Below, piece by piece: positions 1-10,979 of a stretch of 64,000 bases of DNA. A model generated the notes under the pieces. The model was given only the letters and a program-made list of their open reading frames with translations, did not search any database and was not told the origin of the DNA. Location: contig NC_081415.1 in NCBI RefSeq assembly GCF_030272615.1, positions 418,522,757 to 418,586,756 on the forward strand. Direction: 5' to 3'. Every line of letters starts with the position of its first letter. Within the stretch, counting starts at the first letter, position 1. Source of the stretch: Cryptomeria japonica (Eukaryota > Streptophyta > Pinopsida > Cupressales > Cupressaceae). The position numbers and the translations under genes are program-made.

Positions 1-397
1 ACTCCAATTCATAAGCAACTTCGCCAATCCTTTACACAGTTTTATATGGGCCATAGAATCATGGCTTGAGCTTCTCAACACTGCTTTCCTTGATAGAAGA
101 TTGCTCATAGGGTTACAATCTTAGGAAGACTAAGTCCCCCACTTCAAATACTCTTTCAGTTCTTCGATGAGCATACATCTTTTGTTGGTTTTGTGCTTTA
201 TTGTCTATACTTTGTTGCATCAAGTCTCTAGCTCCTAGAACTCAACTTTCAATGAGAATTAAATCTCCAATGGTGTTGCATCATACCCATATGATGCCTT
301 AAAGGGGCTCATCGCTATTGAAATGTAATGAGTGGCATTATAGCAATACTCCCTATGAAGTAGCCATTTGATCCATGCATTTTGCTGTCCTGTGTCA
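1..397 (-). pseudogene. Ty3/gypsy integrase, C-terminal part (incomplete)
   Basis: Minus-strand translation gives an integrase tail: WIKWL near 375, a YN..HYISI segment near 335, MSPFKASYGY near 300, then after stops and a frame change MYAHRRTERVF and EVGDLVFLRL near 130-180. The family norm is W-YNT-HSS-TPFE-LYG followed by a GD-V-L motif. It continues the integrase core at 4680-5160: removing 398-4674 and one 5-bp duplication rejoins the frame without loss. The product would have joined retroelement cDNA to host DNA; it is now broken. Confidence 0.85.
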
Positions 398-1105
398 TGT
401 TGGTGTTTGTTTTATCATGTATCAAACATCAGAATAAGATACCAAAGGTATTCTATCCTCTCCTGAAAAATCACTACTGATTCCAAGGTCTATATGTGTG
501 AACAAGCGACTTTAGTGGGATAGCTACTCGGGTAGTGTTTGCTGAAAATCTCAAGGGGGACTTACGTTAACAAATGTCTTTTAAGCTTCTGGACTTAGAC
601 GGATTTAGCAATTTTAGGCTCTTTCTTTTTTGGATTTTCCGGGATTTAGACTTTCAGAAAGGGAAAAAGGGATAGGGTTTTAGAAAGCTGATCTAATCCT
701 TACGAATTCCGAAGAGAGTATTAAATGGGTGTTCTCAGGAAACTACACAAAGCGGATGCAATCTTCAACGGGTTGTGCTTATGATCGGAATGTTGGCATG
801 CACAGAAGATAGGCTCAAACTAACTTTGCACAGTGAAATGGAAATCATCCATTCACCAAAAGTATGAGCAAAGATACACCGTCAATTAACACTTATCAAA
901 TCCTTCATTCAATTCTAACAACATGAAAGCAAATCTAAATTAACTTCTAACTAATGTGTTGAGGAAATTGAAACCATGCTAATCACTCAAATAACAGAGA
1001 TTACAAAGCCTTAAGAGAAAGTGCACATGCAATGTATTATTTGAAAATGACCTTCACGCAACAATATATCAAAAACCTCACACTCTCCAAATGAGAGGAG
1101 GTAGC

Positions 1106-1230
1106 CTTATATAGTTTTTAGAAAAATAAATGAACGACCGAGATCAAACAATGATCAAGGGCCCAGATTGAAAGTTAAAACCCTAATTAGGGTTTCCCAA
1201 AACTAACTACCCCTCGACCAATGAGAAAAT
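1106..1230 (-). promoter_or_regulatory. LTR core promoter: TATA box, telo-box palindrome, CCAAT
   Basis: On the minus strand TATATAAG lies at 1106-1113. Upstream of it, at 1178-1195, is a perfect 18-bp palindrome AAACCCTAATTAGGGTTT, which contains the plant telo-box AAACCCTA. An inverted CCAAT (plus-strand ACCAATGAG) lies near 1220. The same TATA and palindrome, at the same spacing (66 bp), occur at 15256-15346 in the other giant LTR, which argues for a functional promoter block. Transcription would run toward lower coordinates. Confidence 0.6.
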
Positions 1231-1418
1231 TACATTTGGGGACACTTGTCCTTCTTGCTAAATATGAACCATCAATGAAAATAGAAGGTTGTTGCATTGT
1301 GAAGTGTGCCCTTCTAGAAGCTTCTGGATAAGTCAAGTTCATTGAACCTGGACATGCCAACTTGGAACAATCTGATTGGTTGGAAGATGACGAGGCGCCA
1401 CCTCAACGTGAGTCACTC

Positions 1419-1793
1419 CTAATCTTGCTGAGGCGGCGCAGGAGCAAGTACGGGAGCTGGATCAACTCCTTGGGGCAGCAATGGATGTTGCTCTCTTCCT
1501 TGAATTTGTGCTTCAATGCGATCAGCAGTCGCTTCCTCCTCTTCAAGGATAAAGCACATTCGACACCAGACAAGATAATTTCTTTTTACACTCCAAGCTA
1601 AGCTGTATAATTTTGTTATGATGTTTTCCTGCTCGTCGTTGAAATTCAAGTCTGGTTGTAGTACTGGTACAGGATCTCTTCCTGGTTCAGGAGGAATGAT
1701 TGGTAGGCCCATGAAGCTCGAAAGGAAAATTGTTGAATTTCTTAGAAAAATTTTCTTGTTGACGACTCTAAGCTTGCTTCTTCGTGGCCCCAA
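1419..1793 (-). pseudogene. Unrecognised ORF remnant inside the giant U3
   Basis: An open stretch of about 124 codons without a clear ATG (it opens at a TTG). It is rich in Pro/Arg at the start, has an aromatic middle (LYSLAWSVKRNY, LVWCRMCF), an acidic EEEE run and a Pro/Ala tail (PAPVLAPAPPQQ). In-frame homology to a named family is not apparent. Upstream (1800-2140, minus) another coding-like stretch with RRIEDKC and KIAKIWLSM is visible in a different frame, so this may be the end of a longer broken gene carried in the LTR. Function unknown. Confidence 0.35.
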
Positions 1794-3062
1794 TTTATGT
1801 AGCGTGAGAGGAGGGTGAAAGCTCTAGATAACCCCTTGCAAATACGAAATGATAGAATCAAGTTGTTCAAACATTCGCTGTGATCATGCACTCCTTCTTG
1901 ATACCTTGAATTTTGGAGAAGAATTCCTCCATGCCTTAATCAAATTTGAGGAAATTGGAATTTTCTTTGTGAAACATTTCCCATACTTAGCCAAATTTTG
2001 GCTATCTTCACGCTCAGATGAACCTTGCCCATGCACTTATCCTCAATCCTTCGTTTGGCTTGAAACTCCAGCTGCGATCTCTATGATGATCCCGCTTCTA
2101 CTACTATCTGCGACCAGCAAAACCAAAGGAAATTAAGTTAGAAATCTATCTTTTAGTGCAAAGTTCCGAAAGGTTAGATGGCAAAATGTTTTGATCTTCC
2201 GATTTCTCAAGACTTTTAGCTTTGAAACAAGCTGCAAACACTTAGAAGGTCATGCTTGAAAGAACGAACGTTCAATCCAAAATGATCCTCTTATCAAAAT
2301 TTTGGATAAACCCGATAAAGACACCTCCAATACACTCACAAAAAAAAAAAAAAATTTGATAAATCTGCCCACCAATCAACTTCACCTTAGACAGAAATGA
2401 GATTTAGAAGGAACAAAACTCAGAAAACTTGAAAGTTCTGGACTTGATAAGAAAAATTTAAAATTCCCTCAGAAGTTCACTCAATCTGCAAGAGATCACC
2501 CTGAAACACCTCCAATCTACAATAAAACTTCTTAAAAATCCTCAGACCTGCAAGAAGCTTGCTTGAAAATGCCCTTACTCTTCATAAAATTCGAACTCTT
2601 ATTGTGCAATAATGAGAGGAGAGATTGTTTATTTGTATTCAAACTTAAATTCGGAGTTATAAACACGCAAATGCACTTCCATTCTTGACTTCAATTCGAT
2701 CTTGCTCGTGGAGGAAGTTTCTAATTTTAAATGAATTTGTACAATCATCTCCTTCAGTTCGAACCTCTTTACTCTTGCAAGTTTCTAAATTGATTTTAGT
2801 CTATATATTCGAGCTTGATCTTTCAAATATCCTCCTAGAAACTTTCTAGTTTGGGACTCAGTCCAAATTCCATGAAGATTTGGATGACATCACCAAGGAA
2901 TATTCTCCTTTCCTCAATACTCAGCAAGTATTTTTGGCTTCACCTTTGACTTAGGCGAACATCATGAAGTTTATTTCTCATTGTGTTGCAAGGCAAAGTC
3001 AGACTTTTATAACTTTCCTTATGTTTAAGTGTACTTCATGTCTTAACTTTATTACATTTCCC

Positions 3063-4065
3063 TCAAGGTGGACTTTTTGAAGTATCACCAAGGGCGGAAT
3101 TTAAGTGTTGCTTTGAAACCATCTTCTAGGCGAAATTTGGAGAGATAAGCATCTTCCTTCATCACCTTAGGCGGACTTTGAGAGATCATCAAGTAGGGCG
3201 GACTTTTGTGTGACCACCTCCAAGGGCAGACTTTTGAGGTAACCACCAAGGCGGACTTTGTGAACTTCATACCCCTTGCTATCTCCCCACCCTAAGGTGA
3301 ACTTTCTTGCCTTGAACACCTTTCACTTCATCCATAGGGCGAACTTTTGAAGACTATAACTTGGGCGGACTTTTTCTTGTTCACTTCATATGCCTTCCTC
3401 TTAGGGCGGACTTTTTAGGCATCTCCATCATCATGCTTGGGCGGACTTTTTAGGTAGCTCCATAGGGCGAACTTTGGAGAGATCAAGAAGGCGGACTTTT
3501 GTAGGCTTGGCATCATGGGCGGAGTTTTTAGGCATCTCCATAGGGCAAACTTTTAGTTCTCTGCATAGGGTGGAGTTTATCATGTTCACTTTACAGGGCG
3601 GACTTTTAGACATCTCCATCATCATGCTTGGGTAGGGCGAAGTTTTGAGTGACTACCTCCAAGGCGGACTTTTTGAAGTATCAAGAACGGACTTTTAGAC
3701 TCCCTCCAAGGGTAGACTTTTAGACTACCTCCAAGGGCAGACTTTAAGACTACCTCCAAGGCAGACTTTTGAGACTTCACCAAGTAGGGCAGACTTATGA
3801 GTGACCACCAAGAGGGCGGACTTTTGAGTGACCACCAAGGCGGACTTTCCCATGTTCTCTTCACAAGGCAGACTTTTCATCCCTTTCCACAGGGCAGACT
3901 TTTTAGCTCTCTCCATAGGGCAGACTTTTCATCCCTCTCCACAGGGCAGAGTTTGGAGAGTTCGCAACTTGGGCAGACTTTTTCTATCTCAAGCACCACA
4001 TCCCAAGGCAGACTTTTGATCTCTCCTGTCATAGCATTCACCATTACATGTTGATTAGGTAGACT
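3063..4065 (-). repeat. Array of about 34 GGGCGGACTTTT motifs
   Basis: A short block, plus-strand GGGCGGACTTTT with single-base variants (GGGCAGACTTTT, GGGCGAACTTTT), recurs about 34 times by eye at 22-45 bp spacing. It is separated by short phrases such as GAGTGACCACCAAG and TCTCTCCATA. Only the motif is conserved; spacers vary in length. The left third is mostly GGCGGA, the right third mostly GGCAGA. The array sits between the LTR start (4674) and the ORF trace, that is in upstream U3, where enhancer repeats are common in LTRs. Open reading frames across it are repeat artefacts. Confidence 0.85.
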
Positions 4066-4624
4066 TAGAGATTTTTTAAAAGAAACTTTAAAATTTTGAC
4101 AATTTCTTCAATTTTAACCAGATTAACTTGAAATTTGAAATCCATACTTAGGCAAACCATCTAAAGCATTATGACCCCTAAAATGTAGGAACTTAGCTTT
4201 TTAGGTCAAAACTTGAAAATTTTCGATCGTGATCGAAGTAGGTCAGTGGTACCAGTGCAAACCCTAGGTCCCCACTCCGAAAAAGCAAAACACAGGCATC
4301 CCTAAAAAATAGGAAAAACTTTCTAAAAATAGCCATACCGAGGATTAGGCTAAAAATGTCAAAAACGAAACTTCCTAAAAAATAGGAAAAATAAAAAAAA
4401 ACTTCCTAAAAATAGAAAGTTGTATGAATTTGTTCAAATCAATTGTGTTTTTCGTCCTTTGGCCTTTCTAGGCACTTTGACGGTATCCGGACTCTGTTAT
4501 CACTTGGCTTGCACAAACTGACTTTCAATCTTTAGGACTCGAACCGTTCAAAAATGAGCAAGGCTTGGCAAAACTGAAGCGGAAGCCCACGGGACACTAA
4601 CAAAAACCCTAGAAAGCAAGAAAA

Positions 4625-4674
4625 AGGGAGGGTCCCCATTTGCAATGGAGCGATGTGTGAAAAAGGTCACAACA
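4625..4674 (-). promoter_or_regulatory. Conserved LTR start with subterminal hairpin
   Basis: The outer 50 bp (minus strand TGTTGTGACC, then TTTCACACATCGC and a GGGGACC block) match 22960-23009 closely. Both copies carry a small stem with CCCCAT facing ATGG(G/A)G, here at 4634-4649. Conservation at the very tip fits integrase recognition of an LTR end. Confidence 0.6.
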
Positions 4675-4679
4675 TGTCA

Positions 4680-5160
4680 TAGTTTCTTAAATATCCCTCA
4701 AGCCATTTATTGACAATTCTAGTTTGTCCATTGCTTTGTGGGTGGTAGCTTGTGCTTGGGGTGAGTTCAATTCCTACTAGCTTGAAGAGCTCTTGCCAAA
4801 ACAAACTAAGAAATCTGCTCTCTATCACTGACAAAATTCTTGGGTAAAACATGTAGTTTGAAAATTTCTTTGAAGAAATATTTGCCAACTAGGGTTCTCT
4901 ATATTAGGTAGATATTGCAAGAAAATGGGCATACTTAGTTAGTCGAACCACTATTACATATATACAATCTTTTCCTTGTACTTTTGGAAGTCTTGTTATG
5001 AGATCCATTGAAATACTTACCCATTTCTGATTAGGTATGGGTAAGGGTTGAAGTAACCCAATGAGAAATATTTGTTCTGCTTTGTTTCTTTGACACACCA
5101 TGCACTCCCTAATGTGTTTCAAAATGTCTCCTTTAAGACCTTTCCACAAGAATCTCTCCC
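4680..5160 (-). pseudogene. Ty3/gypsy integrase core (broken)
   Basis: Two minus-strand pieces. 4904-5149 has the zinc-finger end (CMVCQRNK) and the start of the catalytic core (WVSISMDLITRLP, with the first catalytic Asp). 4667-4888 has the rest (FWQELFKLVGIEL, TSYHPQSNGQT, WLEGYLRNYD). The usual SDRDPRF around the second Asp reads VIESRF, so that Asp appears lost. The two parts are in different frames. The 3' end is cut by the TGTCA insertion site. Confidence 0.85.
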
Positions 5161-5244
5161 TTATTTGTTTCTAAGCTTTATAGTATCCTTGATGTCCTGC
5201 CAAAGGGGTATTTTAGTACGCTCGTGACTTTTTTCCTTCATTTT

Positions 5245-5813
5245 TTATCTAAAAGTTATATATATTCTATCTTTATAGAGGATGAGCTCCTCTACCACTT
5301 TGTACTTTCCATATTGTAGTTTTCCCTTTAATATGTCTCTTGCCAATATATCCTTGGCATATTCTACAATTAGCGAGTTCTTCCATTTTGTTGACATATC
5401 CATCATGTTACATAGATGGGGTCTTCGAGATAGGGCATCGACCAAAACATTGTATTTCCCCTTCATATATTCAATGTCAAAGTCATAGGCTTGTAATTTG
5501 CTGGCCCACTTCTGCTGCATGTCATTCAAACCTTTTTGGTTCAAGAAGAACCTTAGACTATTATGATCAATTTTTACAACAAACTTTCCACAAACCAAGC
5601 ATTGCATAATTTGGCTAGGGCATGCATAATTGCTAACGTTTCCTTATCATAAATGGAGAAGTTCCTTTCGGTCTCCTTAAGTTTGTGGTTTTCAAAAGCT
5701 ATAGGGTGTTTGTTTTGCATCAATATTGCTCCAACAACTTCCCCAAAAGCATCACACTCAAGTTCAAATGGTAAGGAGAAGTCCAGGATAGCTAACACTA
5801 GGTAAGAGCACAT
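5245..5813 (-). pseudogene. Ty3/gypsy RNase H domain (broken)
   Basis: Overlapping minus-strand pieces read FELECDAFGEVVGAILMQ, then ETLAIMHAL, and after a frame change VVKIDHNSLRFFL, KWASKLQAYDFDIEYM and VDALSRRP. This is the standard gypsy RNase H series, including the connection to the ALSRRP motif that precedes the integrase zinc finger. A frame change near 5600 separates the halves. Confidence 0.85.
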
Positions 5814-6934
5814 GATTTCTTTTAGTTTTCCAAAGGCTTGTTGGGTCTCTATACTCCATGAGAAAGAACGCTTCTTAGTTAGGTTTGTTAGTGAGGTAGT
5901 TAGCTTTCAGAAATTCTTAGCAAAACTTCTATAATAGCTGCAAAGGCCTAGGAATCCCCTTAAATGAGTTAAGGTTCTTGGTTTAGGCCAATCCATTATG
6001 GCTTCAATCTTTTCCTCATCAACACTGGCTCCTTGGGCATTAATTGTGTGCCCTTGATATAGAATTTCCTCCATTTCTAATTCACACTTGGATATTTTAG
6101 CAAATAATGACTATTGTTCAAGTATTCTCAACACCTCATCTATGTGTCTTAAGTGATTTTCGTAGGTTTTGCTATAATTTAGAATGTTGTCAAAGAACAC
6201 CAAGAGGAATTTTCTTAGTTGTTTGCTAAAAATGTGATTCATGCAAGATTGGAAAGTGGCAAGAGCATTGGTTAATCCAAATGGTAATGCTAGGAATATA
6301 GCAGATAAAATTCAATTTTTTCGTTAATGTCTAAACCTATAGGTAGTTGAGAGTAACTAGTTCCAACAAACAATTTTCAAAAGTCTCTACTACTGACTCA
6401 TATGTTTAGAATTGGATAAATTGTCCAAAATGATATCTAAAAGTTGTTTTGGGAATGTAGGTCAATTTTTGAGAAGTACACTGCTCCATGAAATTCATCA
6501 ATTAACTAATCTACCCTAGGGATGGGGTAACGGTTCTTAATGGTTTTCTTATTAAGGGCTCTAAAGTCAATACATGTCCTCATAGTACCATCTTTTGTTT
6601 TCAATAGCACCATAGAAGAAGCAAAGGGGCTAGAACTAGGTTGGATATGTTCCATTTCCAATAATTCTTGTATGGTTCTTTCTATTTCTTCTTTATATTT
6701 TCTTGAATGTTAGTAGGATGTGGTAATAATGGGTTTGGCTCCTTCTTCTAGTTCAATAGCATGTTCAAAACCCCTTTTTGGAGGAAGTCCTAAATTGCTT
6801 AAAACCTTCTTATGTTTATTTAGGATAGGTTGGATGTCAACATGTATAGTTTGGCTTCCATTAAATGAAGATCTATCAAGTATCATACATTGGGCTGCCC
6901 ATTCTAGTTGACCATGTCTGAAGGCTCTCTCCAT
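5814..6934 (-). pseudogene. Ty3/gypsy reverse transcriptase (catalytic Asp altered)
   Basis: On the minus strand 6710-6934 gives the RT N-terminus (LPPKRGFEHAIELEEG). It is followed by [33 protein letters not shown] and YPIPRVD around 6500-6640, the active-site stretch near 6180, and YQGHTINAQG and FLGLCSYYRSF near 5930-6060. The active-site loop, normally FFDDIL, reads FFDNILNYS, so the second essential Asp is Asn. With multiple stops this RT cannot be active. Confidence 0.85.
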
Positions 6935-7000
6935 TCTTTTGGATGATACTACCCTTGGTGTCCCATCAAATAAACATTGTTAGATTACCTCTTGGTCGTT

Positions 7001-7889
7001 GTGTTGGAAACAAAGCTCCATCTTTTGGAAGTCTTGGTAATATCTCCCTAAGGAGTGCAACCATTGGATGCCTAATACCACCTCAATATCACCAATGTTC
7101 ACCACATAGAAGTCTTTGATTTGATGTCTTTCTAAGGTAATACTTAGTCGTTGGATTCTTTGTGTGCATGGAGTAATCTGTCCACCATGACCACTTTAAA
7201 ATCTTCAAAATTTTCAATTTCTAATTCCATTATTGTCACTAGACTTTAGTCGATGAAGTTATGAATGTCACCAGCATCCACTAGGACAGTCACCTTTTGT
7301 CCTTTTATGACACTACGGATTCTAAGAGGCTGATATTTCCATGCTCCCGAAAGTGTGGGTAATGTACCACTTGCATTTCCTTCATCTTCTTTTTTCGTTT
7401 TCTTCCTTTGAGTTTCATTTTCTTCTTCCCTTATCTCCTCATCCGATATTGCCTCTAAATTGTGTTGGAAACAAAGCTCCATCTTTTGGAAGTATTAGTA
7501 ATATCTCCATAAGGAGTGCAACCATTGGATGCCTAATACCACCTTAGTATCACCCATGTTCGCCACATAGAAGTCCTTGATTTGATGTCTTTCTAAGGTA
7601 ATACTTAGTCGTTGGATTCTTTGTGTGCATGGAGTACTTTATCCACCATGACCAATTTAAAACCTTCAAAATTTTTAGTTTCTAATTTCATTCTTGTCAC
7701 TAGACTTTAGTCGATGAAGTTATGAGTGGCACCACCATCCACTAGGACAGTCACCTTTTGTCCTCATAGAACACTACGGATTCTAAAAGGGTGATATATT
7801 CGTGCTCTTGAAGTGTGGCTAATGTGCCACTTGCATTTTCTTCATCTTGTTTCGTTTTCTTCCTTTAGCTTTCATATTCTTCTTCCCTT
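7001..7889 (-). repeat. Tandem duplication of the gypsy protease region (461-bp unit)
   Basis: 7001-7461 and 7462-7889 are diverged direct copies of one segment; both begin GTGTTGGAAACAAAGCTCC. Each encodes on the minus strand the aspartic protease motif region (first copy VTVLVDAGDIHNFID at 7246-7290, close to the usual LVD-G-THNFI). The copies differ by scattered substitutions and small indels, so the duplication is old but postdates the element. The left copy continues into RT. Confidence 0.85.
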
Positions 7890-7894
7890 TGTTA

Positions 7895-8240
7895 TGATAA
7901 TTGAGAGTTTGATATTTACAAAGGAGACAAAACACTCCTTAAATAGAGAACACAACATGATCTTTCCATAATGGAAATGATCGTAAATAGAAACACGAAA
8001 GACAATCAAAAGTTTCTAAATACTAACTAAACGACTAAGATGACCATTATAGAACTATTACAATATTTTAATACCCTCCATTAATGGTCATCATCCTAGC
8101 TACCCGACAAAAGACGTGACAGAATCTGTAGGTCTTTGGTCACGAATGCAAAGGAGGCTGCCCCTTTCCCTTCAAAACACTTTGCGACATGAGTCTACTA
8201 CTGAGAACCTCCATGGTTCTACAAAACTTCTTGTAACAAC
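7895..8240 (-). mobile_element. Ty1/copia fragment: 3' LTR plus end of gag
   Basis: 8074-8240 is similar to 29741-29915 of the gag-only copia element (shared CATGAGT, TTTGCGACATGAG and TTCTGCAAAAC-type phrases in the same order). 7895-8073 matches in position an LTR (TGATAATTG ... TTTTAATA), preceded on the minus strand by a purine tract TTAATGGAGGG like the PPT of that element. The rest is missing. It abuts the gypsy remnant at 7889. Confidence 0.6.
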
Positions 8241-8418
8241 CAACCATTCCGAAATAGAAATATAAAATAAACTTTACTAAACTATGAAATTAAATACTTA
8301 TTTAATTCATGTTCAGCTGAAATTGAAATGTAGTAACTAACTCAACTGAAAATAACTAACCATCTCATCAAATGGAAACATTAACGAGCTTTTCATTTGA
8401 TCAATATAAAGTAAATAT

Positions 8419-8421
<3 letters not shown>

Positions 8422-8463
<42 letters not shown>
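8422..8463. repeat. (GA)21 microsatellite
   Basis: An uninterrupted dinucleotide run of about 42 bp between TATTGT and TTACAG. Confidence 0.95.
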
Positions 8464-8466
<3 letters not shown>

Positions 8467-10250
8467 CAGAGTTTTATCTTTCTGATGCCAAACTTTAAGC
8501 AACAATATAAGGGGGAGTGCGAGTATCATCAAGGGCTTTTCCGCCCAACCACAGACCGAAGTCCCCCACGCCGCTTCCTACTGGAAGGGCCAAACCCTTC
8601 ATGAGGAAAACAGATACAAGATGGAACAATGCCAACGAGCCTCTAAGCCTAGTGTTTAGAATCTACACATACTTTCCTCCTAACTTGTATAACTCCCTGG
8701 CTTAGTAGTGCATCTGACTCTTATGAATTGACGGACATGTGCAAACTGCTGCACTACCTTGACAAAGGTTTTCATAATTAGCACCTTGAGTGTCATCCAT
8801 GTTCACCACCCTTACTCTACTTACAAAGAAAGGATGCATGCTTGCATCAACACATGGAATTCAACTGACCATCAAGGTTCAACCCAATAGGTAATAGATA
8901 TACTAGTTCAAGAGACATCCCCATATGCTTCTAAGAAAGTAACTGGTCTGAACAATCAAGCATGGTTTAATAACAAGTTAAGTCAATAAGTAACTCTACT
9001 ATGTTCTAGTTGGCTGACTACCATCCTTCCAAGCTACAAAACAGTTAAAGACATATACCCAAAGTCTGGTCTTTGCAATAAAACAACGAAACAACCTGAT
9101 ACAAGAAACGGACTGATCTGATCTATAACATTTTAGGTAAAACATGCAACACCACAAGATTACGAAATTCGATCCAGAAACAGAGGTTTCAGTCTCCACA
9201 TTAACAACCAAATTGACCACAAAAGAAACACATTCGTTTATCCAAGACTGGGACGAGATGCAGAGTTTTCCCAACCATACTATGACTTAGTATGCTGAGT
9301 TAATCTGCATCCGGTTCTCCTTTCAAAGATTAAACAATTCATCAACAACATTAAGCTGATAGCAGAATATCATTTTCAACTTGTATCTAGGATGATATCT
9401 TTCAGATTCAAACACATTAAATATAAAAGCAAATAACATAAATATGAATAACAGAGCAAAGCATTTACTCTTGCTTGAACAAAAGACAATAGCAGAATCC
9501 GCCATAGAGTTTCCTTAGCTAAGACCACCCTCTCAGCTTCTTCCCAATCACAATATCCTCGTAGAACTAAACCACTACTTTCTTAATCTAACCAGCTAAA
9601 ATATAATACAACAGCTATGATGCAAGAGTTTGACAGTATCGCAAAACAATTCGACAACAACAGTAATCTCTTTCCCCCAATATTACCACCAAACACAAAC
9701 TCAGTGTTAAGAACAGAATAACATTACTATGTTTTTCCCCAATCAGAACAGCAACCCCCACGACATCATTCAATGCCAAATAAATAACAATCCACTAGCA
9801 ACGTAGTGCTTGTAAGCACTGACATCTTTGATCCAACGCATAGCAGTTACAAGAAACTCGGCCACAAAGTTGGTGGCCACTACGTCCACCGTCGGTGGCC
9901 TCCAAACAAGAAGCCCAACGCAATGTAGAGATAAACATCCTTAACATAAAATGAGAATGGTATACTAGTATACATACACGTACATTGCCCAAACATACGT
10001 GTGTGGGTATTAATATACTCATTAGTTATGAAGCCCATGAAGTAGGCAAGAAAAATATAATGAAATATATATATATTCCTCACACACAAGAAGAAAAAAT
10101 GAAACACGTGAACAATGTGTTATACTATCATCAAAGAGAGAGAAACATGAATAAGTAATAATCATAACAAGGAATAGACTCAGACATAGGATAACCGACA
10201 ACCTGATGGTACAAGGGTGACAACTGACTTTGGGTTGACATTGGTAGGGT
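8464..10250. other. Spacer without recognisable genes
   Basis: Mixed-composition DNA. Short open frames exist on both strands but show no domain, no conserved motif and no splice-supported structure. The stretch at 8500-8700 is richer in GC and purine-free runs than its surroundings, but I cannot assign it. Confidence 0.6.
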
Positions 10251-10501
10251 GATTTGGACCCACTTTACCATGGCCAAGATGTTTGTCCAATTAATCGGAC
10301 TCAGGACTCATTGGCATTGCTCATTTCTAGTATCTACAATCCTCTCCTTGATGATACTCTCCCTCCCTCCGAGGGTAGTGAACTGTTAACATAGACCAGC
10401 TGCCACTACACCAAAAGTTTGAACTGTTAGTGAGAGCACCACTGGAGAGGTTAGGGTGTCAAGGAGGGTTGAGGGTCCCACGCAACAACAATGTCCTAGC
10501 A

Positions 10502-10930
10502 TCACAAATGGAGAATATTCCTCCTAATTTCAAGGTCCAATCTTGAGTAGGCTTTAACATTTTCGTTGGAGTTATTAATTGGTGGATTGTTTTCTTCTTC
10601 CTCCCTTGTTGGTTCTTCCCAAGATAAGAATGATGGTCTTGTTAACCTAGGTGTTGATCGTAATGGTGATATGTTGTTATTCTTTGAGTGATTAGAGTTT
10701 ACATCCCTCCCATTTGTTTGGTTGGGTCTAAGGGCGTTGGTTGTATTATTCATTGTTTGTAGGGTCTGAAGAAGTATTTGAGTTGTCCTCTCGTTTTGCT
10801 CCATGAAGGCTCTCAACTCATTCCCTAGTTGTTCACCCATTTTGCTGCCTTTGATAGGGTTATTACTTGTTGCAAGTTTCCTTGTTTCTCTTTCCAATGC
10901 CCTTTGAGCTCTTTGGCTTGATTGCATCAA
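10502..10930 (-). pseudogene. Ty3/gypsy gag, N-terminal fragment
   Basis: The minus-strand ORF of 142 codons is hydrophilic and Asn/Glu rich (RALERETRKLATSN, LRAFMEQNERTTQIL, LTRPSFL, EEEENNPP, AYSRLDLEIRRN). It lies directly after a primer-binding-like site (10966-10978) and an LTR end (10980), exactly where gag begins. It stops at 10502 without the CCHC knuckle, and no pol follows, so the element is truncated. Assignment to gag rests on position and composition. Confidence 0.6.
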
Positions 10931-10965
10931 CTACTCTTCTTGATCCTCAAGTTGGCAGCATCAAG

Positions 10966-10979
10966 GCTTTGATATCAAT
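10966..10979 (-). other. Putative primer-binding site
   Basis: The minus strand reads ATTGATATCAAAGCC immediately after the LTR end GGGGACATTACG. It resembles the initiator-Met tRNA site TGGTATCAGAGC with a few changes. Confidence 0.5.

Larger units (their letters stand above)
398..4674 (-). mobile_element. Giant putative solo LTR (4277 bp), TSD TGTCA
   Basis: The insertion starts TGTTGGTG and ends GGTCACAACA on the plus strand. It is flanked by perfect 5-bp duplications TGTCA at 393-397 and 4675-4679. Removing it closes the gypsy integrase frame exactly. No LTR pair is found inside. Its minus-strand start (TGTTGTGACC) matches the start of 14389-23009 over about 50 bp. A TATA box (1106-1113) lies about 715 bp from the other end, so the simplest reading is one LTR with U3 of about 3.5 kb and R-U5 of about 0.7 kb, left by recombination between two LTRs. 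U3 contains a ~34-copy array and an ORF trace. A non-LTR insertion with TG..CA ends is a less likely alternative. Confidence 0.65.
1..7889 (-). mobile_element. Ty3/gypsy retrotransposon remnant, split by a later insertion
   Basis: Read on the minus strand from 7889 downwards, the order is protease, reverse transcriptase, RNase H, integrase core, and then (after a 4.3-kb insertion at 398-4674) the integrase C-terminus running off the window start. That order (integrase after RNase H) defines Ty3/gypsy. All parts carry stops and frameshifts, so the element is dead. No LTR is visible: the 3' end lies beyond position 1 and the 5' end stops at 7889, beside an unrelated copia fragment. The individual pieces are listed separately. 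Confidence 0.9.

Noticed and set aside
3431-4054. Several open frames on both strands across 3431-4054
   Set aside because: They run through the GGGCGGACTTTT array; their residues (KSALVV, LSRADFS) simply translate the repeat.
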